NCBI GenBank assembly: GCA_963841205.1
Contig: CAWJCH010000017.1
Span: 12,052-76,051 of the forward strand
Source of the DNA: CAWAWP01 sp963841205
GTDB lineage: Bacteria; Chloroflexota; Ktedonobacteria; Ktedonobacterales; JADMIN01
Length of the DNA: 64,000 nt
Reading direction: 5' to 3'
The position numbers and the translations under genes were made by a program. Within the stretch, counting starts at the first letter, position 1. Each line of letters begins with the position of its first letter. Under the pieces are notes generated by a model. It saw nothing but the letters and a program-made list of their open reading frames with translations, was not told the DNA's origin and did not search any database. This document shows positions 1 to 8,489 of the stretch, piece after piece.

Positions 1-1401
1 GCGGAAGTTCGCCCTGCCCGGCTGCCGGTCCCACTGGACGCGGAATCGCTGGCCGCCCACGCTCGTCTCCCAGGAGCGAGCTCCGGGCTGGTCGTCCTCG
101 CGGTCGGTGGTGCTCGTCGTGCCGAAATCGTCGTTCATGTCGCGTTCCTCCTCGAAACGATCCGTGGCGGTGATGGTGATGTCGCCGCCGCTCTCCAATG
201 TGACGGTCGCGTCGCCGCGACCGAGCGCGCCCACGAGGTGACGCCTGCGCCCGCGCTCGACGGTGAGGGGCAGCCGGGTGCTGATCTCGCCGCCGTGCGT
301 CTGCGCGACGAAGCGCGCGTTCACCTCGCCGCGCACTCGCAGGTTAATGTCGCCGCCGGCGCGCACCTTATACTCCGCACCGGCGGTGAGGGGGGTGTCG
401 AGATCGGCGTCGCCGCCGATCCGCCCGACGACGAGGCCGCCGGTTGCCTCTTCTACGTCAAGATCGCCGCCGACGGTGCCGAGCCGCACCCGACCCCGCG
501 TGCGCCGCAGATCGGCGTCGCCGCCGACGCTGGAGACCTCGATGGCCCCGCCGGCCTCCTGCACGATGCGCAGATCGCCGCCGACGGCCGCGAGCGTGAC
601 GCCTTCCGCGAAGGAAAGCTCCACATCGCCGCCGACGCTGCTGGCGCGCAACGCGACGCTGGTACGCTCAGCGCGCAGATCGCCGCCGATGGTGCCGATC
701 AGCGTCACCGCGCCGCAGCGCTCGAGCTCGACGTCGCCGCCGACGGACTCGCGCACCTCCAGGCCGGCGAGGTCGTGCGCCTCGATGTCGCCGCCGACAT
801 GGCCCAGCAGCGGGGCATCTTCGTAGTCGCCAAGCTTGACGTCGCCGCCGGCGATGCGCACACGCAGGCTGCCGCCGTCCGTCGCGCGAAGCCCGCCCTC
901 AACGTGGATGAAGTCGCCCACGGCGAGGTGGGTGAGCGTCAGGTCGCCGCGGATGTGCTGCGCGGTGACGAAGCCGTCGAGGCCCTCCACCGTGAGGTCG
1001 CCGTAGACCTGGCGGATCAGCACGTGCGAACCGTCGGGGACGCTCAGCTCGCTGTCGTCGGGCAGGCGGTGGAAGCGGAGCGTGCCGTCCACGTCGCTGA
1101 CGATGTGGTCCTCCGCGCGGACGCCGGGGGACATCAGCAGCACCTGTGGGGCGCCGCCGCGAAGGATCGCATCGCCCTGGATCAGATCGATCTCGATGCG
1201 CGGGCCGCGCTCTTCCGCGCGCGCCTCAGCCTGGGGCCGCTCTGGCTCGGCTGGTTGCACCGGTTCGACGGGCGGCACCGGCGGGATGGGGGGGACGGCC
1301 GCTGTTGGCTCGATAGGGGGCACGGGCGCCATCGGCTGCATCGGCCCTGTGGACCCTGCCTGCGATTCGGGCGAGGTCGGCTCGCCGTCATATGGTTCCA
1401 T
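1..1401 (-). CDS. GGD-repeat beta-strand protein (DUF4097-like), 3' end beyond window
   Basis: Open reading frame running off the left edge without a stop. The start is ATG at 1401 with AAAGGTG about 7 bases upstream. The first ~60 residues are a Pro/Glu-rich linker (PVPPIEPTAAVPP type). They are followed by a long array of short repeats of about 18-20 residues with the core GGD[VLI], for example VGGDVEL, IGGDLRA and VGGDIEA, the signature of stacked beta-strand (beta-solenoid) proteins of the DUF4097/adhesin-like type. No signal peptide or membrane segment is visible, so a cytoplasmic or scaffold role is as likely as adhesion. It is the third gene after a DUF2089 regulator and an unknown 125-aa gene; DUF2089 and DUF4097 proteins often neighbour each other. 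The opposite strand is also open because the repeats are GC-rich, but that reading is a shadow. Confidence 0.75.
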   Translation of the reverse strand, partial: MEPYDGEPTSPESQAGSTGPMQPMAPVPPIEPTAAVPPIPPVPPVEPVQPAEPERPQAEARAEERGPRIEIDLIQGDAILRGGAPQVLLMSPGVRAEDHIVSDVDGTLRFHRLPDDSELSVPDGSHVLIRQVYGDLTVEGLDGFVTAQHIRGDLTLTHLAVGDFIHVEGGLRATDGGSLRVRIAGGDVKLGDYEDAPLLGHVGGDIEAHDLAGLEVRESVGGDVELERCGAVTLIGTIGGDLRAERTSVALRASSVGGDVELSFAEGVTLAAVGGDLRIVQEAGGAIEVSSVGGDADLRRTRGRVRLGTVGGDLDVEEATGGLVVGRIGGDADLDTPLTAGAEYKVRAGGDINLRVRGEVNARFVAQTHGGEISTRLPLTVERGRRRHLVGALGRGDATVTLESGGDITITATDRFEEERDMNDDFGTTSTTDREDDQPGARSWETSVGGQRFRVQWDRQPGRANFR

Positions 1402-1478
1402 GGTCAACACCTTTCGTGTGAACGCTCCTCGCGCGGGAGGCCGGTTGGCTTGCGGCGGTACGGGGTGGCGGGAAGCTC

Positions 1479-1856
1479 CTACGCGCTGACGCCCTGTAGG
1501 AGCGCCGTCACGCGCGAGCCGTCGCGCGGGTCGAGCAGGCGGCAGAAGACGCGCGTCTCGATGCGCCCGTCGGCATATTGGTAGAAGTGGAGGGCCAGCG
1601 CGGGCATCTGGTCCGCGCTAGGGTCCGCCAGCGCCTCCGCGGGAAGCAGCGCCATCGCTGACGCGGGCGCCGGACGTCGCTCCTGCAATCGCTCGCCGGT
1701 CGCCACCAGGGCATCGCCCAGGCGCGCCAGTAGTGTGTCACCCGCGGAAGGGGACGGTGCCGCGCCGTCGCGCAGGGCGCGCTCAACCTCGGCCTGGCGC
1801 AGCATAGAGGCGTGCCGCGCGTTGACATATTCTAGCCGACCGAACGAAGGATCCAT
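1479..1856 (-). CDS. hypothetical protein, 125 aa
   Basis: Not recognised. The start is ATG at 1856 with TGGAGGAC about 10 bases upstream. The product is soluble, Ala/Leu/Arg-rich and predicted largely helical in its first half (EYVNARHASMLRQAEVERAL). A C-terminal part (HFYQYADGRIETRVFCRLLD) looks like a small beta sheet. It sits between the DUF2089 regulator (65 bases upstream) and the GGD-repeat gene (77 bases downstream) on the same strand, so the three are probably one transcript. No catalytic motif or Cys cluster is visible. Confidence 0.6.
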   Translation of the reverse strand: MDPSFGRLEYVNARHASMLRQAEVERALRDGAAPSPSAGDTLLARLGDALVATGERLQERRPAPASAMALLPAEALADPSADQMPALALHFYQYADGRIETRVFCRLLDPRDGSRVTALLQGVSA

Positions 1857-1921
1857 GGTGCTGTGTCCTCCACGTGCGACGCGGCGGAAGCGCCGCGACC
1901 TCGTTCATGGTGCGCGTTGAG

Positions 1922-2422
1922 TTAGCGAGGGGTGTCCTCATCGGGGGCGCCCGGTGCGGGGGATGGCTGGCGCTGCAAGAGGCGGTGCGCTTCGTCGGAG
2001 CTGATGCGCCCGGCGGCGAGATCGGCGAGGATCTCGCGGCGTGCACGCCGATCGTCCGGCGCGGGGAGATCGTCCTCGGCGGTGAAGCCGAGCGCGTCGA
2101 GCACGTCGTTGAGGCGGCCGCGGACGGTCGGGTACGAGATGCCGAGCATGTCCTCGACGTTCTTGATCACGCCGCGGCAGCGCAGGAAGGTCTCAACGAA
2201 CTCGATCTGGGCGTCGGTGAGGCGCGCCAGGCGACCGAAGCGGCTCTCGAGCTGCCCGCGCGGGGCGAGGGGTCCGCTGGTTCGCGCGCCGGCGCCGCCC
2301 TGGCCGGTCAGGCGGAAGGAGCCTTCGAGGGCGCTGCCGCAGCGGCCGCAACTGAGCCGCGTGATCGTCATGGCGTTGCCGCAGACCGGGCACGCGCCAT
2401 CCACGTCGTTGATCTGAGGCAC
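1922..2422 (-). CDS. DUF2089 zinc-ribbon/HTH regulator with SHOCT-like C-terminus
   Basis: 166 aa with a GTG start at 2422 preceded by GGGGAG at good spacing. Residues ~11-30 hold a four-Cys zinc ribbon (CPVCGNAM...CGRCGS). Residues ~70-115 hold a sigma-region-4-like HTH (QIEFVETFLRCRGVIKNVED, then ISYPTVRGRLNDVLDALGF), the hallmark of DUF2089. The tail (ILADLAAGRISSDEAHRLL) is a SHOCT-like helical motif often found next to DUF4097 proteins. It probably acts as a DNA-binding regulator of its own operon with the two genes downstream; that role is inferred from domain and position. A strong sigma70-type promoter lies directly upstream. Confidence 0.85.
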   Translation of the reverse strand: MPQINDVDGACPVCGNAMTITRLSCGRCGSALEGSFRLTGQGGAGARTSGPLAPRGQLESRFGRLARLTDAQIEFVETFLRCRGVIKNVEDMLGISYPTVRGRLNDVLDALGFTAEDDLPAPDDRRARREILADLAAGRISSDEAHRLLQRQPSPAPGAPDEDTPR

Positions 2423-2467
2423 CGCGATTGCTCCCCGCCGTGTGGTCGTCCGTCACCGTCTGACGCA

Positions 2468-2496
2468 ATAGTAGTCCGCGAGATCAATAATGTCAA
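2468..2496 (-). promoter_or_regulatory. sigma70-type promoter of the DUF2089 operon
   Basis: Read on the minus strand: TTGACA (2496-2491), a 17-base spacer, then TACTAT (2473-2468), about 45 bases upstream of the GTG start at 2422. Near-consensus elements in an AT-rich patch of otherwise GC-rich DNA. Confidence 0.7.
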
Positions 2497-2895
2497 TACC
2501 GACTTAACTAAATTGAGTACCAGCGATGAAAAGTTAAAGCCTATGACGGGCGAGGGGTGGGATGGAGAGTGGAGGGCGTGGGGATGGTGGGCGCGACGTA
2601 TCGCGCTCCTACAGCCTGCGGGGTGCATCGCGAGTAGGCGGGGTAGCGGATTCGGCGCTCTCCGGCCTGATGCCATTTCCTCTTTTCGGCGCCGGCTGGC
2701 GGCTGAACCCGCGCCTAGGGGCCTGATGGCCACGAAGCCCGCCTGCGCGGGCCCGCGCGTCTCGACGTGTCCGCAAGAAATGGAAAAATCCGTACGGCCG
2801 GGACAAATCCCGGCTGCGCACAGTACAACTGTACGAACAGACTTGCTATGGGGTGCTTGGTGGGGAGGATGGAGGAGAGGAGGAGTTGGGTGCAC
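2497..2895. other. non-coding stretch
   Basis: About 400 bases between the DUF2089 promoter and the terminator of the next minus-strand gene. Several short frames exist on both strands but none has a plausible ribosome binding site together with typical codon use. I see nothing else in it. Confidence 0.4.
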
Positions 2896-2930
2896 AAAAA
2901 GGCTGATGCTCGGCGAACCAAGCATCAGCG
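2896..2930 (-). terminator. rho-independent terminator
   Basis: On the minus strand GCTGATGCT (2929-2921) pairs with AGCATCAGC (2910-2902) across a 10-base loop and is followed by CC and then five Ts (2900-2896). It lies 25 bases past the stop of the minus-strand gene ending at 2955, as expected for its terminator. Confidence 0.8.
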
Positions 2931-2954
2931 AGCGGGTTGCGTCGCGGTCGCGCG

Positions 2955-3407
2955 CTAGCGGGCGCGGGCGGTGGCCCCGGCGGGCGTGCCGGCGGCGCTT
3001 TCGAGCTGGCGGTGGTCAATCCAGTCGTAGGCTCCGGCAAGCGCGTGCTCGCACCAGGCGGAGTAGTCTTTGGGGGCCAGGCCGGTGCGCTCGAAGTGAT
3101 CGAGCCGGCGCATGGTCAGCAGCAGCCAGCCTTCGCCCTGCTCTACCATGCGGTCGAGCAGATCCATGCCCGTGACACCGCTGCGCTGGAGCCGCACGAT
3201 CGCCTCTTGCTCGCGCGCGGTCGGGCAGTACGAGGCCTCTTTGGCGTCGTTCTCGCGCAGATCGATGCGCAGCCCCGCCGCGATCTCGTCGAGACGCTGC
3301 GTCACGCGGGCGACGTACCACGTGAGGTAGCTGTCCGCCATCTGCTGCATCGCGCCAAGTGGCATGCGCTCATAAAGTGTGACGACCGCTCCCGGATCGG
3401 ATGCCAT
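2955..3407 (-). CDS. hypothetical protein, 150 aa
   Basis: Not recognised. I prefer the ATG at 3407 because GAAAGGG lies 8 bases upstream; a GTG at 3440 would add 11 residues but has no clear ribosome binding site. The product is soluble and mostly helical (MQQMADSYLTWYVARVTQRL; REQEAIVRLQRSGVTGMDLL), with no membrane segment and only two Cys. It is a single-gene unit followed by a clear terminator at 2896-2930. Confidence 0.6.
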   Translation of the reverse strand: MASDPGAVVTLYERMPLGAMQQMADSYLTWYVARVTQRLDEIAAGLRIDLRENDAKEASYCPTAREQEAIVRLQRSGVTGMDLLDRMVEQGEGWLLLTMRRLDHFERTGLAPKDYSAWCEHALAGAYDWIDHRQLESAAGTPAGATARAR

Positions 3408-3786
3408 CGCTGCTGCCCTTTCCACCATCTGCGAACTCACGACCCCTGCACCACCGGCTCCCTGGCAGCCTCAATGGGGCATCGCGCGATGAATGCCCCG
3501 TGCGTTCCGAGAGCGGTGCGGGCGCGAAAACTCGTCGCCGCGCCGTTGTGCCACTGGTATAACATGTCGCGCCGTCCTCGGCAAGAGGGAGCACCGCACC
3601 TTCCTACGAACTCGCGCCGAAACGCCTCCGAAGTCGGTGGCGGCGCCGCTGGCGCGGGCGGGAGGGATGGATTGGCGGTCTCGGTGTCCGCGGCGGACGG
3701 CGATACGTCTGAAGATGGGTACCAGGGCGGCGCCCTAGAGTAGCGTGTACGCCGGGACAGACTTCACTCCGTAGGAAGGGAACAGA

Positions 3787-4152
3787 ATGGCAACGGCACC
3801 CCGGAAAACAGAGCTCTCGCCGCTTGAAGCGATTATCGTCGAGCTTGCGCTGGGCGATGAGGCGCGCAAGAATCCGCGAGACGGCGCCCTCGCGCGCATC
3901 CAGCAGGTCACCAAGGAGCGACAGCGTCTCTATTCCAAGTCGGCTGCGCATCCCATCCTCGCCTCCGCCAACGGCGCACGCATCCGTGCGATGACGGCGG
4001 AGATCGATATGCTGTGGGAGCTGCTCCGCCGCGAGCGAGCGACGCGTCGCGTCGAGATGGAGCGGGCGCTCAACGTCGTCGGTGAGGACGAGGAGAACAA
4101 CCGCGAGAAGCGCGCGCAGGAGCCATCCGAAAGCTCGATCGACGCCGCATAG
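3787..4152 (+). CDS. hypothetical helical protein, 121 aa
   Basis: Not recognised. ATG at 3787 with GGAAGGGAACAG directly upstream is a strong start. The sequence is highly charged and helical, with a heptad-like stretch in the second half (EIDMLWELLRRERATRRVEM) and an acidic/polar disordered tail (EDEENNREKRAQEPSE). No Cys and no membrane segment. It stands alone, followed by an inverted repeat at 4182-4225. Confidence 0.6.
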   Translation: MATAPRKTELSPLEAIIVELALGDEARKNPRDGALARIQQVTKERQRLYSKSAAHPILASANGARIRAMTAEIDMLWELLRRERATRRVEMERALNVVGEDEENNREKRAQEPSESSIDAA

Positions 4153-4181
4153 CCGTATGCGATGCTCGTCCGAGCAGCAAA

Positions 4182-4231
4182 CACGAGAGCCGGTCATCGC
4201 ATGGAGGATGGCGCCGGCTCTCGTGCTGTTT
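4182..4231 (+). terminator. probable terminator hairpin
   Basis: CACGAGAGCCGG (4182-4193) is perfectly complementary to CCGGCTCTCGTG (4214-4225), with a 20-base loop, followed by a modest T-rich tail (CTGTTTA). It lies 30 bases after the stop at 4152. The long loop and weak T run reduce confidence. Confidence 0.55.
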
Positions 4232-4362
4232 AATGTATTCGCGTAGATGCATGTGGCGTGGGGATCGCGGCGCTGCAGTGCTGGCGAGCGGGAGACGCGG
4301 ACTGATGTCCGCTCTTGCGCGTGCTAGAATGCGACGAAAAGGCGATGCCCGGAGGATAGGCG

Positions 4363-4974
4363 ATGGCGACGGCGCGCGAGGACGAGGCGACCCCGCGCTC
4401 GGAGGGCGAGGGTGAGGCGTCGCGTAACACGCTGCGCTCGATCATCCTCGGCCTGTTGGGCGCGCATCCCATGTCTGGCTACGACATCAAGCGCGCCTTC
4501 GACCGCTCGCTGGCGACCTACTGGAACGCCGGCAACAGCCAGATCTACACCACACTGAAGGCACTCGCTGCGCGCGGCCTCGTCACCTCTGAGCTGATCT
4601 ACCAGGAGGGACGCCCCAACCGGCGCGTCTATCGCCTGACCGAGGTCGGCGCCGCCGAGCTGGATCGCTGGCTGCACGAGCCGGTGCCGCCGCGCTTCAC
4701 CAAGGATGAGTTTCTGACGCGGCTCTTCTTCTGCGGCCAGACCGACGACGCCACCGCGCTGCGCCACCTCGACGAGCACCTGGCGTCGCTCCGCGAGCAG
4801 CTCGACGATATGGAGCGCGCGCTGCGCGACTACGGCAATCGCCCCTCGCGACGCCCGCGCCTGCTTGAATATCAGATGCTCGTGCGCGACTACAAGCAGG
4901 CGGCGCTCCAGGCGGATCTGGCGGTGACGGAGCGGGCCATTGCACGGCTGCGCGAGCGGTTGGGGCGAGACTAG
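4363..4974 (+). CDS. PadR-family transcriptional regulator
   Basis: 203 aa. Start ATG 4363 with GGAGGATAGGCG upstream. Residues ~23-95 form a PadR winged helix (IILGLLGAHPMSGYDIKRAF; QIYTTLKALAARGLVTSE; GRPNRRVYRLTEVG). Residues ~105-200 form the C-terminal helical dimerisation domain of the Vir_act_alpha_C type. The first 20 residues are an acidic, probably disordered extension. PadR proteins usually repress a linked transporter or detoxification gene; none is adjacent here, since the next gene is convergent and unknown, so the target cannot be named. A TAGAAT hexamer at 4325-4330 could be its -10. Confidence 0.85.
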   Translation: MATAREDEATPRSEGEGEASRNTLRSIILGLLGAHPMSGYDIKRAFDRSLATYWNAGNSQIYTTLKALAARGLVTSELIYQEGRPNRRVYRLTEVGAAELDRWLHEPVPPRFTKDEFLTRLFFCGQTDDATALRHLDEHLASLREQLDDMERALRDYGNRPSRRPRLLEYQMLVRDYKQAALQADLAVTERAIARLRERLGRD

Positions 4975-5074
4975 GTGATGCACCTCGATGCCAGGAAGAT
5001 AGCCCTGCCAGTCGCGCTCGCCGTTCACCACCACCAGAGTTTGCACGATCGCTTCTACACGCACTTGGGTCGCG

Positions 5075-5662
5075 CTAGCGGTCGCACGGCGGGGGCGTGC
5101 CGCCCTGGCGGCGAAGTCGTTCGCGCTTGAGGGCGTCTTGTGCTAGGTACGCGACGAGATCGTGGGCGGCGATGGCGATGGCGAAGCCGTCCTCGAAACC
5201 GAGGCGTCGGGCGGCCTCACGGTTGACCTCGTCGCCGATCAGCCCCCAGAAGGCGCGCTCGCGCTGCCCCAGGCGCTCGGCGGCGCGTAGGACGTCGCGC
5301 GGCCACTTCAGCGACGGCACGCTGGCGCTATCGACGAGCTGCGTGGTGGGGGAGCCGGAGGCGAGCGTCACCAGCACGGCGTCGGCATCCACACGAGTGG
5401 CCTCGTCCACGACGCGCTCGGCCTCGTCGATCTTGGTCGAGCGCGGCAGGATCACCAGCGACGTTACCTCGGGGAAGGCCGAGAGCCGCGCGGCGAGGTT
5501 CGTGAAGGCGTCGTCCGCGCCGCTCGGCGGGGCCACCAGCGCCAGGATCAGCCGCCGGCCCAGCATCAATCGCACCTGGAGGCTCAGGTCCACGAGCTGA
5601 TTCGCCTGCTCGGTCGACGCGGCCTCTTCTTCGTCCTGAAGGATGCCCTCCGCGATAGTCAT
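5075..5662 (-). CDS. hypothetical protein, 195 aa, possible Rossmann-like fold
   Basis: ATG at 5662 with AGGGAGGACGCG just upstream. Alternating hydrophobic strands and helices (RRLILALVAPP; EVTSLVILPRSTKIDEAERV; VDADAVLVTLASG) suggest an alpha/beta Rossmann-type domain. The C-terminal FWGLIGDEVNREAARRLGF followed by an ED-G-F motif faintly resembles the last helix of cobalamin-binding aminomutase small subunits, but the B12-binding DxHxxG motif is absent, so I do not assign that function. It is monocistronic and convergent with the PadR gene. Confidence 0.55.
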   Translation of the reverse strand: MTIAEGILQDEEEAASTEQANQLVDLSLQVRLMLGRRLILALVAPPSGADDAFTNLAARLSAFPEVTSLVILPRSTKIDEAERVVDEATRVDADAVLVTLASGSPTTQLVDSASVPSLKWPRDVLRAAERLGQRERAFWGLIGDEVNREAARRLGFEDGFAIAIAAHDLVAYLAQDALKRERLRRQGGTPPPCDR

Positions 5663-5953
5663 CGCGTCCTCCCTGTCTCCTGTGGGCTATGCTGCCTCTA
5701 CCCCACGTGCGAACGGCCTTCGAGAAAACCAGTGTGATACCGGGTGCCCGCGGAAAGTCGTCAACGGTTCGAAGTGCTTGATACCGGTGTTCACGCGTGT
5801 GACACACCCCCTCTCCCCGTCTCAAACCACCGCGAAACCTACCCCTTTACCGCACTGGCGTAAGATCTGTGACACATTAACTAACACTTACAGCACGATA
5901 CGGGCCGTACTACAAGGAAAAGGGGACAGGCGGTGAGCCGCGCGGACCAGGTG

Positions 5954-7216
5954 TCACCGCAGCGAGGTGCCGCAGGTGGTGCAGAAGCGCTGGGCGGGGC
6001 TGTTGCGCGCGCCGCAACCACGGCACACGACCGGCGCCACGCCGACGAGGAGGTTGCCGCCACATTGCGTGCAGAAGCGATTGATGGCCTTGTTCATGGA
6101 GTGGCAGTGCGGGCAGGTCAGCCAGCTCCCCGTCGCCTGCGGGTTGGGAGCGGGTTGCGGCGGTCGCTGCCCCGCGCCGAGCGGCTCGCCGCAGGCGGAG
6201 CAGAAGCGTTGGCTGGCGTTGTTGGGGTGGGCACACCGCGGGCAGACGGTGGCGGGATAGGCGGCGGGAGCGCGCATGGACGCCGGCTGGGGGGCGGGCC
6301 GTCCCGTCGGCAGCTGCATCGGCGCCTGCGCGGCCACGGCCATGTCGAGCGCCGTCGAAAGCTCCGTCGCCTTCTGGAAGCGGTCCGCCGGACTCTTTTC
6401 CAGCGCCTTCAGCACCACGGACTGCACGGCGGGCGAGATGCGCGGGTTGAAGCGGGACGGTGGCGGCGCTGGCTCGTAGATGTGCGAGTGGGCCAGCGCC
6501 GTGTAGTTATCGGCCAGGAAGGGCGGGCGCCCGGTCAGCATCTCGTAGAGCATGACGCCGAGCGCGTAGATGTCGGCTCGCGCATCCACAACGACGTTGC
6601 CGCGACACTGCTCTGGTGACATGTATTCCGGCGTGCCGACGCCAGCGCCGGTGCCCGTCAGCCGCTCCGAGCCCTCCAAGACCTTGGCGATGCCGAAGTC
6701 GCTGAGGACGGAGCGCCGGTTGGGGTCCACCAGGACGTTGACGGGCTTGACGTCGCGATGGATGATGCCGACCTCGTGGGCATAGGTGAGCGCCGAGGCG
6801 ACCTCGCGCGTCACACGCTGAATCTCGGGGACGCTCATGCCGGGGACGATGCGCTGCTTGAGCGTGCCGCCGCTGATGTACTCCATGATGATGTAGAGGT
6901 GGCCGCTCTCCTCCCCGGCATCGTGGACGACGACGATGTTGGGGTGCGAGAGCTTGGCGAGCGCCTTCGCCTCCAGGCGAAAGCGGTCAACGAAATTCTG
7001 ATCGGCGGCGTAGTACGGCGGCAGGATCTTGACGGCCACCAGCCGATCGAGCTTCTCCTGCCGCCCGCGGTAGACGCGCGCCATGCCGCCTTGGCCGAGC
7101 AGCTCCTCGATCACGCAGGAGCCGAGGGTCAGGCCGATCAGGTCGTCGTCTAGCGCTTTCACTACCGCTCGCTCCCCTGCCGCTGCCCCGACACGCCGCA
7201 CTCCGAAGGACGCCAT
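5954..7216 (-). CDS. Ser/Thr protein kinase with C-terminal zinc ribbons
   Basis: 420 aa from ATG 7216, or 402 aa from GTG 7162, which has GGGGAG 9 bases upstream and begins right at the kinase domain; I slightly favour the GTG. The kinase domain (~28-290) has the glycine loop GQGGMARV, Lys63 (AVKIL), catalytic HRDVKPVN (Asp155), DFG (173-175) and SPEQ in the activation segment, so it looks active. After an Ala/Pro linker come three zinc ribbons of the CPxC...CSAC, CPHC...CTQC and CRGC...CTTC type ending at the C-terminus. There is no transmembrane helix or PASTA domain, so it should be cytoplasmic. It is the last gene of a three-gene operon, 22 bases after the FHA protein. Confidence 0.9.
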   Translation of the reverse strand: MASFGVRRVGAAAGERAVVKALDDDLIGLTLGSCVIEELLGQGGMARVYRGRQEKLDRLVAVKILPPYYAADQNFVDRFRLEAKALAKLSHPNIVVVHDAGEESGHLYIIMEYISGGTLKQRIVPGMSVPEIQRVTREVASALTYAHEVGIIHRDVKPVNVLVDPNRRSVLSDFGIAKVLEGSERLTGTGAGVGTPEYMSPEQCRGNVVVDARADIYALGVMLYEMLTGRPPFLADNYTALAHSHIYEPAPPPSRFNPRISPAVQSVVLKALEKSPADRFQKATELSTALDMAVAAQAPMQLPTGRPAPQPASMRAPAAYPATVCPRCAHPNNASQRFCSACGEPLGAGQRPPQPAPNPQATGSWLTCPHCHSMNKAINRFCTQCGGNLLVGVAPVVCRGCGARNSPAQRFCTTCGTSLR

Positions 7217-7238
7217 GCGCCCGCCGTTGGTTCCCGAG

Positions 7239-8456
7239 CTACTGCTTCATGAAGGCGAGGACCGACTGGCCCACCTGAATCTCGTCACCCTCTTCGAGCG
7301 GCTGCTCGGTGATGCGCTGGTTGTTGACGTAGGTGCCGTTGGCGCTGTTTTCGTCGCGGATGCTGTAGTTGCCGGCGTTGTCGCGGCCCACCGTGGTGTG
7401 CAGGCGCGAGACGGCCAGATCTTCGAGGAAGATGTCGCTGTCGCGGCTGCGCCCGATCGTCATGCGGTCGCTGCGGATCTCGAAGACGCGGCCCGGCTCC
7501 TTGCCCTGCCGCACGACGATCACACCGAGGCGCTGCGGGCCACCCGCTCCACCCGGCCGCGCGACACGTGTGCGATCTTCGCCGAACGCGGGCGCGGCGT
7601 CGTAGCCGCCATAGTTACCGGCCAGCGGGGCCGAAGGGACACCCTGGCGCGCGGCGGCTGCCGCCGCCCACGGGGGCATGTTCGCCTGGTCGGCCTGAGC
7701 GGCGCCCCACCCACCGGCGGCGGGCGCCGAAGGGGAGGCGGGTTGGCCGCCCCAGGCGGGCGCATTCGCGCCTGCGCCTGCGTCCCACGGCGCAGGATCG
7801 GCCGCCGGAGCGCCCCACGCCGGAGTGCCGGCGCCTGCCGCGGGAGTGCTGGCAGGCGCGCCCCAGCCACCGGCGGCAGGCATGCTGGCCGGCGCAGCTG
7901 CGGGGGCGTCCCACGAGGGTGCGGCAGGCCGGCTCGGCGGATTCGGCGCGTCCCAGCCGGGGCCGGTTCCACGCTGCGGCGCGCTCCACGGCGCGGCATC
8001 CGGCTGCGCGGCGGGGGCATCCCAGCCGTTCGCGCTCGGCGCGCCCCAGCCGCCGCGCGCCCCTGCGTTGGAGGCAGGCGCGCTTGCTCCCATCTGTCCG
8101 AACTGGCCGCCTTGCGCGCCGTTCGAGGCGAGATCTGGCGCCGCACCCCAGCCACTCGCCGGGTTCGCACGCGGCTGCGCGCCCCACGGCGCGGCCTCCG
8201 CCGGGGTGGACGGGCGCCCGCCCCAAGCCGCGTCGGGGTCGTTCTGCGGCTGGCCCAGCGGGCCGCGTTGGGCGTCGTAGCCGAGGCCGTGTGCCGTCTT
8301 GCTGGCGGAGCCGTTGCTGCGCAGCACCATCACAAAGACGACCACGATCGTCAGCACGACCACCAGCGCAGCCGCAGCGACCGCCACGGAGCCGTTGATG
8401 CCGCTATCGCCCAGGACGCCGAAGGCGCCGCGCGCGATCTGACCGAATGTGCTCAT
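7239..8456 (-). CDS. membrane-anchored FHA-domain protein
   Basis: 405 aa. One N-terminal transmembrane helix (~24-45, VAVAAAALVVVLTIVVVFVM) is followed by a low-complexity linker of ~240 residues built from Ala/Pro/Gly and repeated W[GD]AP motifs. A C-terminal FHA domain (~310-405) keeps the phosphothreonine-binding residues IGRSRDSD, SRLHTTV and NGTYVN. The FHA domain should bind phosphothreonine made by the kinases encoded on either side, tethering them to the membrane; this is inferred from the operon (33 bases after the first kinase, 22 before the second). The linker is rich in near-identical short units and is expected to vary in length between strains. Confidence 0.88.
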   Translation of the reverse strand: MSTFGQIARGAFGVLGDSGINGSVAVAAAALVVVLTIVVVFVMVLRSNGSASKTAHGLGYDAQRGPLGQPQNDPDAAWGGRPSTPAEAAPWGAQPRANPASGWGAAPDLASNGAQGGQFGQMGASAPASNAGARGGWGAPSANGWDAPAAQPDAAPWSAPQRGTGPGWDAPNPPSRPAAPSWDAPAAAPASMPAAGGWGAPASTPAAGAGTPAWGAPAADPAPWDAGAGANAPAWGGQPASPSAPAAGGWGAAQADQANMPPWAAAAAARQGVPSAPLAGNYGGYDAAPAFGEDRTRVARPGGAGGPQRLGVIVVRQGKEPGRVFEIRSDRMTIGRSRDSDIFLEDLAVSRLHTTVGRDNAGNYSIRDENSANGTYVNNQRITEQPLEEGDEIQVGQSVLAFMKQ

Positions 8457-8489
8457 TGCATTCCATTCCTTCCAGAACGACTCCGTCGC

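Noticed and set aside
1..1400. Regularly spaced GCCGCC-GA motifs looking like a DNA repeat array.
   Set aside because: They are the codons of the GGD protein repeat on the minus strand.
238..1584. Long plus-strand frame of 448 codons rich in VAAD repeats.
   Set aside because: Exact antisense shadow of the GGD-repeat gene; no ribosome binding site.
4324..5064. Minus-strand frame of 246 codons antisense to padR, with a protein-like start (VNGERDWQGYLPG).
   Set aside because: The body is antisense to a clear PadR gene. The first ~30 codons (4975-5064) could be a small gene fragment, but this is too short to support.
5075..5662. Cobalamin-binding aminomutase subunit.
   Set aside because: Only a faint similarity in the last helix; the B12-binding DxHxxG motif is missing.
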